A stretch of 64,000 nucleotides of DNA from Allorhodopirellula heiligendammensis (GTDB lineage: Bacteria > Planctomycetota > Planctomycetia > Pirellulales > Pirellulaceae). The translations under genes were made by a program, and so were the position numbers. Position 1 is the first letter of the stretch. Each line of letters begins with the position of its first letter. This document shows, one piece after another, positions 28,987-38,300 of this stretch. The stretch covers positions 1,656,118 to 1,720,117 of the forward strand of contig NZ_SJPU01000001.1 in the NCBI RefSeq assembly GCF_007860105.1, in the 5' to 3' direction. The notes below the pieces were generated by a model. It saw nothing but the letters and a program-made list of their open reading frames with translations. It did not search any database and was not told the DNA's origin.

Positions 28987-29556
28987 TTTGACTCGAAAGC
29001 GTGCCGGCAAGTTCCGTGAGACGGACCAGTTTCACAAAATTGTGTCAGTTTGTGTGGCCTGGGAAGTCTGTGGTTGACGGGGTGTTTTTGCCGGGGGGGC
29101 GTCCTGTCGTATATTGATGTGGCTGGGGAAACTGGAGCCGCCGTGGCGTCATTTATTATCGGCACCAACTGTCCAGCTGCCAGCATTATCTGGAAGAGCA
29201 CTGGACTTTATTTCGGGGGGCGTCCGCGCGACCGCATATGAGCGTCATAACCACACAATTGCATCGATTTTGGACGAGCAAGGAACTTTTCGACGATTAG
29301 AATAGTCCAAACCAAAAATCCGATGAGACATAGACTGGAAGCCTTCCATCGAGGGCAACTGCCGCGGCAGGTACCCAGGTTGATGCAATCGGAGATCGGA
29401 ATTTCTTTTTCGATGAAGAGGGGGTGCTCCTCTCTTCGCCGCAAGCATCCGCGATGGCTTTTCGTGTTGTGCGGTGGTTGCTCCCTCCTAACTAAACTAA
29501 CGCAGCTGCTGTCACGACGTACCTCCCAGTCCCACCAATGTGAGCTCTCCTCTTCC
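28987..29556. other. Divergent intergenic region between two L-E-x-R genes
   Basis: About 570 bp separates the minus-strand cohesin gene from the plus-strand cadherin-like gene. The plus frame is open from 29323, but the conserved N-terminus begins only at ATG 29557. No confident promoter box, RNA or terminator was recognised. Confidence 0.4.
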
Positions 29557-32500
29557 ATGCGTAGCCTTTTCAAGTCGAATCGTCCTTCGTCCGATCAGCG
29601 TCGAATTAAACGCCAACCGCGCAAGCTGTCCCTGCAGTCTCTCGAAAATCGGCGAGTGTTGGCGGCCACTATTGCTGCCTTTGAGCCATCCGCCAGTGGG
29701 TTTACCGCGGAGTTTAGCGAGCAGGTTAATGTCGATCTTCTGAACCTGTTCGATACCCAAGGTCAAGCTGCAGGTGCTGCTGACGTGGTGCTCCAGGGCG
29801 CCACGACTGGCGAAGTTCGGGGGTCATTTGTCGTTGACGGTACCAGTCTCTCCTTTGTCGCCAGCGATGGGGCGCTTGCACCGGATACCTATACGGCGAC
29901 CCTGCGAAGTGCCGCTGATGCATTCACCGATCTTGCCGACGGAGAACTACTCGACGGTGACAACGACGGGACCGCTGGTGGCGACTACGTTACAACATTT
30001 ACGGTCGACGCTGCAGCTCCGGTTTCGGTCGCACTTCCCGGGATCGTTCGCGGTCCCGGCCAGGACTTGCAAACCCCGGATGGCGCTGACCTGCAGGATG
30101 GACTGCCCATTCAATTGAGCCAATCCGAAGGTGTGACCTCGGTGACGATGACGATCCAATACGATCCATCGATGCTCGATATCAGCGACGTGCAACTTGG
30201 CTCCGATGCACCCGCCGGCAGCCAAGTCATTGCGAATTTGACGGTCCCTGGGACAGCCACGATCTCATTCTTTTCAATCGACCCTTTAACGGCGGATCAA
30301 ACTGATTTCCTCCAATTGATCGCCTCGGTTCCTGAGGACGCGACCTACGGGAAGTCACAGGTTATTCATATCTCTGACCTCGACGTCAACGCGGGCGCGA
30401 TGGATTCGGTTGCGAACGATAGCCTGCAAGTCGTCGCCTATCTCGGCGACGTCAACGGTAACGAACGTTACGACGCCGAAGATGCTCGTTTGGTCGCCCG
30501 CGTCGGAGTCGGTCTCGACACCGGTTTTGTCTACTCCGATCCAATCAGTGCGACTCCTACAAACCCATTATTCCCCACGATTGACCCCGTTCTGTTAGGA
30601 GACGTCACTGGGGCGGACGGGCTCAGCCCGTTGGACTCGAGCGACATCCTCCGCCGCGTTGTCGGATTGCCGACGCCTAATTTGCCTGAGATTCCAGGCG
30701 ATGTGGATCACGCACCGAGCGATATATCGCTCTCCAATGCCACCATCATTGAAACGGCACCCATTAGTTCCACCGTCGGCACACTGACGAGCACTGACGT
30801 CGATGCGGGTGACACGTTTACTTACACGCTTGTCTCAGGCTCAGGAGATACCGATAACGCTGCGTTTGTGATCGATGGTGATCAACTCAAGACCGCTGTT
30901 GCTTTCGATTTTGATACCCAGTCAAGCTATTCGATTCGGGTCAAGAGCACGGACTCCAGTGGCCTGTCAGTCGAAAAGACACTACTGATCACGGTGACGG
31001 AGGCAAATGAGAACTCCGCCCCAACCGCCATCGCACTCAGCGATGACTCGATCGATGAAGCGGCTCCGATCGGGACCGCTGTCGGCACGCTGGCGAGCAC
31101 CGACCCTGACGCGGGTGACACGTTCACGTACACCTTCGTCACCGGCGAAGGCGATACCGACAACGCGTCGTTCGTGATCGATGGCGACCAGATCAAGACA
31201 GCCGAAGATCTCGACTTCGATACCCAGCCCAGCTACACGGTGCGTGTTCGCAGTACCGATGCCGGTGGCCTGTTCTTCGAGCAGATGTTCACGATCACAG
31301 TGACCGAAGCTGCTGAAAACACAGCCCCAACCGCCATCGCCCTCAGCGATGACTCGATCGATGAAGCCGCTCCGATTGGGACCGCTGTCGGCACGCTGAC
31401 CAGCACTGATGCGAACCCGTTTGACACATTCACGTATACCTTCGTCACCGGCGAAGGCGATACTGATAACGCTTCGTTCGTGATCGATGGCGACCAGATC
31501 AAGACCGCCGAAGATCTCGACTTCGATACCCAGCCCAGCTACACGGTACGTGTTCGCAGTACCGATGCCGGTGGCCTGTTCTTCGAGCAGATGTTCACGA
31601 TCACGGTGACCGAGGCTGCTGAAAACACTGCCCCGACCGCCGTCGCTCTGAGCGATGACTCGATCGATGAAGCGGCTCCTATCGGGACCGCCGTCGGCAC
31701 GCTGACCAGCACTGATGCGAACCCGTTTGACACATTCACGTATACCTTCGCCACCGGCGAAGGCGATACTGATAACGCTTCGTTCGTGATCGATGGCGAC
31801 CAGATCAAGACAGCTGAAGATCTCGACTTTGATACCCAGCCCAGTTACACAGTGCGTGTTCGCAGTACCGATGCCGGTGGCCTGTTCTTCGAGCAGATGT
31901 TCACGATCACGGTGACCGAGGCTGCTGAAAACACTGCCCCAACCGCCATCGCTCTGAGCGATGACACGATCGATGAAGCGGCTCCAATCGGAACTGCTGT
32001 CGGCACGCTGACCAGCACCGATGCGAACCCGTTTGACACATTCACGTACACCTTCGTCACCGGCGAAGGCGATACCGACAACGCGTCGTTCGTGATCGAT
32101 GGCGACCAGATCAAGACTGCTGAAGATCTCGACTTTGATACCCAGCCCAGCTACACGGTACGTGTTCGCAGTACCGATGCCGGTGGTCTGTTCTTCGAGC
32201 AGATGTTCACGATCAACGTGACCGAGGCTGCTGCCAATACGGCTCCGACGGACATCACCCTCAGCAACGATACGATCGATGAATCGGCACCGACCGGCAG
32301 CGTCGTAGGAACACTCAGTGCTGTCGACGGTGATGCAGGTGATACGTTCACGTACGGCATTGTCCTCGTTGAAGGTGCTGGTGATACGGACAATAGTGCC
32401 TTTGTAGTTGAAGGTGACCAGCTCAAGACAGCTGACGAACTCGATTACGATACCCAGTCCAGTTACACCATCCATTTCCGGGCTACGGATGCTGGCGGTT

Positions 32501-33147
32501 TATCTGTTGAAAAGACGTTCACGATCAACGTGACCGAGACTCCCGCCAACTCTGCCCCCACTGCGATTACCATCGACCGTGATGTTGTAGCGGCTGGGCA
32601 GCCTGTTGATACGCTCGTTGGTTCCTTGGGCAGTGTCGACCCTGACACTGGTGATACGTTCACCTACACGATCGTGGCGGATACCAGTAGCGACCCCGAT
32701 GCATTCAAGATCGTCGACGGGAATTTGGTTACCAACCAAAGCTTCGACGACGCGATCCAAGACATGTTTTCGGTGGATATTCAGACCGAAGATGCTGGTG
32801 GTCTGACTCTGACGCAGACTTTGGAGATCATGATCAGCGAAGCGAATGTCGAGCCAACTGCAATCACGATTACCGGCAGTTCGGTTCCAGCCAATCCATC
32901 CGCAGGCACTTCGTTTGGGACCTTGTCGACTGTCGACGCCAATACTGCCGACAGTCACACTTATACGCTGGTTGCGGGCGAAGGTGATACCGACAATGGC
33001 TCATTCGAAATCGTGGGTAACGAATTGAAGTCCACCGTGGATCTCGATTCGTCTGTGCAGACGAGCTACAGCATTCGCGTGCGAAGCGAAGATCGCTACG
33101 GATTGTCGATCGAAGGCGTGCTTACGCTCGACTTAGAAACGGTCTAG
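29557..33147 (+). CDS. Large cadherin-repeat surface protein with cohesin- and dockerin-like modules
   Basis: About 1196 residues. N-terminus L-S-L-Q-S-L-E-N-R-R-V-L-A-A is the same export motif as in the neighbours. Order of modules: an Ig-like domain (to about 30000), a cohesin-like domain (V-T-M-T-I-Q-Y-D-P-S-M-L), a dockerin-like duplicated Asp motif (G-D-V-N-G-N-E-R-Y-D-A-E-D and G-D-V-T-G-A-D-G-L-S-P-L-D), then seven to eight cadherin-like repeats (A-x-x-S-x-D-S-I-D-E-A-A-P-I-G-T-A-V-G-T-L) to the end. Four of these are almost identical at DNA level. The frame opens at 29323, but the motif fixes ATG 29557. An adhesion or matrix role is inferred. Confidence 0.78.
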   Translation: MRSLFKSNRPSSDQRRIKRQPRKLSLQSLENRRVLAATIAAFEPSASGFTAEFSEQVNVDLLNLFDTQGQAAGAADVVLQGATTGEVRGSFVVDGTSLSFVASDGALAPDTYTATLRSAADAFTDLADGELLDGDNDGTAGGDYVTTFTVDAAAPVSVALPGIVRGPGQDLQTPDGADLQDGLPIQLSQSEGVTSVTMTIQYDPSMLDISDVQLGSDAPAGSQVIANLTVPGTATISFFSIDPLTADQTDFLQLIASVPEDATYGKSQVIHISDLDVNAGAMDSVANDSLQVVAYLGDVNGNERYDAEDARLVARVGVGLDTGFVYSDPISATPTNPLFPTIDPVLLGDVTGADGLSPLDSSDILRRVVGLPTPNLPEIPGDVDHAPSDISLSNATIIETAPISSTVGTLTSTDVDAGDTFTYTLVSGSGDTDNAAFVIDGDQLKTAVAFDFDTQSSYSIRVKSTDSSGLSVEKTLLITVTEANENSAPTAIALSDDSIDEAAPIGTAVGTLASTDPDAGDTFTYTFVTGEGDTDNASFVIDGDQIKTAEDLDFDTQPSYTVRVRSTDAGGLFFEQMFTITVTEAAENTAPTAIALSDDSIDEAAPIGTAVGTLTSTDANPFDTFTYTFVTGEGDTDNASFVIDGDQIKTAEDLDFDTQPSYTVRVRSTDAGGLFFEQMFTITVTEAAENTAPTAVALSDDSIDEAAPIGTAVGTLTSTDANPFDTFTYTFATGEGDTDNASFVIDGDQIKTAEDLDFDTQPSYTVRVRSTDAGGLFFEQMFTITVTEAAENTAPTAIALSDDTIDEAAPIGTAVGTLTSTDANPFDTFTYTFVTGEGDTDNASFVIDGDQIKTAEDLDFDTQPSYTVRVRSTDAGGLFFEQMFTINVTEAAANTAPTDITLSNDTIDESAPTGSVVGTLSAVDGDAGDTFTYGIVLVEGAGDTDNSAFVVEGDQLKTADELDYDTQSSYTIHFRATDAGGLSVEKTFTINVTETPANSAPTAITIDRDVVAAGQPVDTLVGSLGSVDPDTGDTFTYTIVADTSSDPDAFKIVDGNLVTNQSFDDAIQDMFSVDIQTEDAGGLTLTQTLEIMISEANVEPTAITITGSSVPANPSAGTSFGTLSTVDANTADSHTYTLVAGEGDTDNGSFEIVGNELKSTVDLDSSVQTSYSIRVRSEDRYGLSIEGVLTLDLETV
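31012..32235 (+). repeat. Four near-identical 306-bp tandem repeats
   Basis: Units begin at 31012, 31318, 31624 and 31930 and code for 102-residue cadherin-like modules. They differ mainly at third positions and at D-P-D-A-G versus D-A-N-P-F. The flanking modules are of the same fold but diverged, so these four are recent duplications or are homogenised by gene conversion. Confidence 0.9.
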
Positions 33148-33212
33148 TCGAAGTCGAATCATTGAGGAATCGATCAGGGAAGACAAACACATTCCTGTGA
33201 ACCAAAACGTCC

Positions 33213-33243
33213 AACGGGCGGCCTTCGGGTCGCCCGTTTTTGT
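33213..33243 (+). terminator. Rho-independent terminator
   Basis: The stem AACGGGCG / CGCCCGTT, with a loop containing TTCG, is followed by a T-run, about 65 bp after the cadherin-like gene. Confidence 0.85.
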
Positions 33244-33691
33244 TGCGCCCTCATGGGAAAGATTTTATCTACTATAACTCACCTCCTAGGACGCCAACGC
33301 AATGATTCGGAGCATGACGCACAGCAACTAGGCTTTCTGATTATCATTTTGGGTCGTTCGTTTCTCACCGGAACAGCCTCGGTGTTCCCTTCAATATCTG
33401 ACACCTCACGCTCCGTATCGCAGACAAGCAGATCGCGATGCTCAAGTTGGTGGTCGATCGAACGGGTTGGTGCGTGACTGGCGACAGATACTACGTCGGG
33501 GGTTACCCTCGAGGGCCAGCAAGAGCGCAAGCGGATTTGTCGCGCCACGCTGCGGGCTCCTGATCCGCTATGATGGAGCGTGAGTTTTGATGTGTCGGCG
33601 GGTTGAGGGACGACGCTGGCAGTGAACGACGACGACTGGACCACTCAAGTTCGATCGAGCGTACTTTTCTTCTGTGGATACCGAGGCACTC
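33244..33691. other. Intergenic stretch before the YifB-family gene
   Basis: About 450 bp with no gene I would defend; short frames on both strands lack coding character and a ribosome site. It presumably holds the promoter of the next gene, but no clear box was identified. Confidence 0.4.
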
Positions 33692-35233
33692 ATGCTGGCA
33701 CGACTGAAGACATTCACGTTGTTGGGCATTGAAGCGATGCCAGTCGACGTGGAAGTCGACATATCGCCTGCCGCGATGCCGAAGACCATTTTGGTCGGAT
33801 TGCCCGACACGGCCGTGAAAGAATCGACGCATCGCGTGGAACGGGCGATTTCCAATAGCGGTTTCATCCGCCCCACCGATCGCGTTGTGATCAACTTAGC
33901 CCCCGGTGATTTGCCCAAGCAAGCTCCCTCGTTCGACCTACCGATCGCACTGGGGGTACTCGCCGGCAGCGGCCAGCTCGATGCCGAACGGATTGAGGAC
34001 TACGCGGTCGTCGGCGAACTCGCCCTGGAAGGCATTACCCGCCCCATCAAAGGCGTGTTGTCGATCGCGATCGAAGCTGCCAAAGACCAATCACTCAAAG
34101 GATTGATCGTCCCCTCGGAGAACGCGCCCGAGGCCGCCGTTGTGGAAGACCTCGAAGTGATCGCGGTCGATTCTCTGGCGCAGTGCGTGGCCTTCTTGGC
34201 CGGTGAGATCGAGATCCCGGCGGTGCCGAGTCGTCTTGAAGAGATCTTTGAGCAGTTCAGTGAATATGACGTTGACTTCGCCGACGTACGGGGCCAAGAA
34301 CTCGCCAAGCGAGCGATGACCTTGGCCGCCGCCGGACGACATAATCTATTGATGATCGGGCCACCGGGCAGCGGGAAAACGATGCTCGCTAAACGCATCC
34401 CGACGATTCTGCCTCAGCTACTGCCCGCCGAGTCGATCGAGACGACCCGTATCTACAGTGCCGTTGGCCAACTGCCGTCCAAACAGCCGCTGCTGGCCAA
34501 ACGTCCGTTTCGTTGTCCCCACCATACAATCAGTGACGCGGGCCTGGTCGGTGGTGGCAGTCCACCATCGCCCGGTGAAATCAGCAAGGCTCACAATGGG
34601 ATCTTGTTCCTCGACGAATTGCCTGAATTCAATCGCAAAACACTCGAAGTCATGCGGCAACCGCTCGAAGATGGTGTTGTCACGATCTCGCGGGCGCTGC
34701 GGAGCACTACCTTTCCTGCCGATTTCATGCTGATCGCGGCGGCGAACCCCTGTCCATGCGGATATCGCAGCGATCCCCGACGAAGCTGCAATTGCACGCC
34801 ACCCCAGATCGAACGGTACATGGGTAAGATTTCGGGACCGTTGCTCGATCGAATTGATATTCATATCGAAGTGCCCGCCGTCCCGTTTGAAGAGTTATCG
34901 GCCAAGACCACGACGACCGAGAGCAGTGCGATGATGCGTGAGAACGTCGTCCGTGCTCGCGCTGCACAGAGTGATCGGTTCCAGCACAGTCCGGTGCGTT
35001 ACAACGCTCAAATGACCAGTCGCCAAGTTCGACAGTACTGCGAACTCAATACCGCCAGTAAGCAGTTGCTCAGAGTCGGAGTAGAGTCGCTCGGCTTATC
35101 CGCCCGCGCCCACGACAAGATTCTGCGGGTCGCCCGCACGATCGCCGATATCGCCGCCAGCGACAAGATCGACGAAGAACATCTCGCCGAAGCGATCAGC
35201 TACCGAAACCTCGATGCCGACCTATGGGTATAA
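33692..35233 (+). CDS. comM: YifB family Mg chelatase-like AAA ATPase
   Basis: A 513-residue AAA+ protein of the ComM/YifB family, which helps branch migration during uptake and recombination of foreign DNA in naturally competent bacteria. It has the N-terminal S5/Lon-like fold (L-V-G-L-P-D-T-A-V-K-E-S), Walker A G-P-P-G-S-G-K-T-M-L, Walker B F-L-D-E-L-P-E-F, and A-A-N-P-C-P-C-G-Y with the paired zinc-like cysteines. ATG 33692 (M-L-A-R-L-K-T) gives the family N-terminus; GTG 33674 is an extension. Length is normal. It may matter for the integron further right, but no link is visible. Confidence 0.93.
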   Translation: MLARLKTFTLLGIEAMPVDVEVDISPAAMPKTILVGLPDTAVKESTHRVERAISNSGFIRPTDRVVINLAPGDLPKQAPSFDLPIALGVLAGSGQLDAERIEDYAVVGELALEGITRPIKGVLSIAIEAAKDQSLKGLIVPSENAPEAAVVEDLEVIAVDSLAQCVAFLAGEIEIPAVPSRLEEIFEQFSEYDVDFADVRGQELAKRAMTLAAAGRHNLLMIGPPGSGKTMLAKRIPTILPQLLPAESIETTRIYSAVGQLPSKQPLLAKRPFRCPHHTISDAGLVGGGSPPSPGEISKAHNGILFLDELPEFNRKTLEVMRQPLEDGVVTISRALRSTTFPADFMLIAAANPCPCGYRSDPRRSCNCTPPQIERYMGKISGPLLDRIDIHIEVPAVPFEELSAKTTTTESSAMMRENVVRARAAQSDRFQHSPVRYNAQMTSRQVRQYCELNTASKQLLRVGVESLGLSARAHDKILRVARTIADIAASDKIDEEHLAEAISYRNLDADLWV

Positions 35234-35317
35234 GTGGCTGCACGTGAACGTTTTCACTTTGTGCCGGCTATCGAAAGATGTGATGAGAGTTCTTACTCAC
35301 TGTCAGGACGTAAGAGA

Positions 35318-38300
35318 ATGGCGTTAAGTATTCATTGTGACAACTGCGGTAAGTTCTTCAAAATCGCATCCTTGGATGATCAGGACTCCGTTACCTGTAC
35401 TGCCTGTGGGCACGTGTTTGAACCGCAGTTAGCGTCCCATGTGACTGGCGAGGACGTGATCGAAGTTGGAGAAGCCGACATTGTTGATCATACTGACGCG
35501 ATCGGCGACGTGACAGCAAGCGATGTTCAATCGGATGTGATGACTGAGGCATCGGTCGTTGATGCGGTGCCGTCACCCAGGCCCCTGGTCTCCCCTGGCA
35601 ATGCGGCAGGTGTCCAGCGACCGCGATCAAACTCGCTGCTGTTCGCCGCATTCGCAGGCGCGGGAGCGATGCTATTGGTGGTCGCGATGGTTGGATCGGC
35701 GTGGTGGGTGATGGCCCCCGAGATTTCGCAGCCAACGCCGGAGACGGTGGCTGACCCAGGCGTGACCAAGTCATTGGAGATGCCCTGGGACGTTGCCGAC
35801 GCAAATCGGCATTTGCGTCATAACAAAGAACCCCTTGAGCTCCCATCAAACGCCCGCGAACCAACGAAGAAGCTAAGCACAGTGACGGATCAAACCTTCC
35901 CTCGGAAATCAACCGAGGCAGAGGTCCGAGCGAAACTCGAGCGAGGTAAGGAACACGTCGCGGTATCGCCATCTGCTTCCAGAGGCTTGTCCGAGCAGGA
36001 TCGAGCCCGGGTCATCGAGGAGATCAAGTCTGCAACCGTGTTTATCCGTGTGGAGACGTCAACGGGCCTGCAGTCGGGATCGGGTTTCTTATTCCAGCGG
36101 AGCAAAAACTGGGGGACGATCGTGACGAACGTGCACGTGATCGAACCCGACGAGGGGAAGATTGAAAAGATCACTTGCGTTTTCTTTAGTGGGACAAAAC
36201 GCGAATTTGAGGTCGCCGCAACCGTGTCATGCACGGACGAACGTAGTGATTTGGCCTTTTTAAGAGCCTATGACGAAAAAATCCCCGCCCCCATTCACTC
36301 AGCGCGGGATGCCGACGTCTACGAAACGTCCACGGTGTTGGCGGCTGGATTTCCATTTGGTGAGCTATTGAAGACGAATCGACGAAATCCTTCTATCACC
36401 ATCACGAAAGGCACGGTGTCGAGCTTACGTCGGGACGATTTCGATGTCGTTTCAGTGCTGCAGATCGACGGCGGTATCAACCCAGGAAACTCAGGGGGCC
36501 CAGTTGTCTCAGAAGACGGGCGGCTCGTCGGCGTTGCCGTCGCAAAAGTCCAGGGCACAAGTATTGGTTTCGCGATTCCTACCGATGTCCTTCAACAAAC
36601 CGTCCTGGGACGTATCAAGTGGATTTCTGTTGAGAAAACGAATAAAGAAGTTGGGCGTCATCAGTTCAGAATTCGATTTGCTGATCCCAACAGAATGGTG
36701 AAATCAGGGGAGTTGATCGTCTTCCGACGTTCCGATCAGAGCGTCGATCGGCCTGCTGCCAACGGGGCTTGGTCAGCGGCAGCGGAACAGCTGCTGGCGT
36801 CGAAACCTCTGCGGGTCGCGACGTTCACTCACGACGGTGTATCCAATGCGAGTACAGTGCTCGACCTCCCGTCCGAAAACAATCTCATGTTTCAGGTCCG
36901 GGTCAGTCGCAGAGACGGAGGCGAACATTGGTGCCCGCCCGGCAAGCTACCGCAGTCGCTCGAACTGGGGGTGGCGACCACGGTGCCGTTGAGCGGTGAC
37001 GAGGATGAACCTGAGGTGGATGATAACAGCGATCGCAAGTCCGCCATCGCGGTCTTGCCAACATTGATGCGAGATTTTGCACTCAACCTGACGACCGGTG
37101 ATGTCGCGTGTCTTGATCCCGTCAAGCATCAAGTTCATTTGATTCGTGCGGATAGTTTGAAGTCTGCTGACTACAGTTCTTGCCCCAAACTGAGTATCGG
37201 CAAAGATCCCGTGTCGATCGCGTATAAGCGGTATCTCGAACGAGATTACTTTATCGCTGCTTGCTCGCAATCGTCCGAACTCTATTTGCTGACCGCGGAT
37301 TCGCTTGAATTGGTTAACAAAATTTCCATTGGACGGACGCCGATTTCTCGCGTGATGGCGTCGATCAACCATGCTGATCCGTTTGTATATTACAGCGTTG
37401 GGGGCGACGGTGACTCATCCGTCGGCGCAATCGATTTACGGCAGATGACGGATTGCGGCGTAGTCTTTGATGGTTCGGCTGACTTCGCGATCTCGGCAGA
37501 TGGTCGATTCGCCTATCGGCACGCGACTCCATCTTCCCGCGAATTGGAATCGCTTCGCATGGTAAGCGACTTCTCAGCGGATCTACCGACCTTCGTGCGA
37601 ACCGGCGGCGGGATTGCAACGCCGAGTGCATGCGTTCCAGGCCCCATCGGTCATGTCGTCGCATCCGACACACATATCTATTCGGCTGACCTTAGCGACC
37701 AACTCGCTACCCTGGACTTCAATCCAGCCTGTTTTTCGCGGACTCGTCCGGTGATCATTGGTATCTCAGGTAGTCAGCTCACTTCACAGCGGAAGCTGAT
37801 CCTCCGAGCAGCATCCCTCAACACCTGGTTATCGACTACCGCCAACGTGGAGATCCCACCTGAACTGGTTCACCTCGTCGCGGTTGCCCCGCAACGGGAA
37901 CGCCCGCAGCCGAATGCCAAGCAGGTGTATCTAGATGCGAGATTGTTTGTGGACGACCTCAATCAGCAGCTGGTTTATGCGTCCCTGGACAAAATCGCAT
38001 TGATTCCATTGGATGCGTTTAACTTGCGAGACGACGAGCCCATGATGAACTTGTCAGTTTCATCGGCTGATTTACAGGTTGGAGAAGAAACAAAAGTCGA
38101 TTTGCGAACGACCGATTCGAAGGTCTCGGTCGAAGTGGGGGAGATGCCTGCTGGCATGAAACAGGTCGTCAGTGGATTGAGTTGGCGTCCACAAGGAACG
38201 CAAATCGGCACGACAACGATTCCGATTACACTCACATTTGATGACATAGAAAGGAGTGCCGAGTTTCAGGTGCATGTCAGGCAGCCTTCCATAAGAACTC

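Noticed and set aside
30982-32475. 497-residue minus-strand ORF
   Set aside because: It is the antisense of the cadherin repeat gene; its length comes from the 306-bp repeats having no stop in this frame, and the plus strand has clear protein domains.
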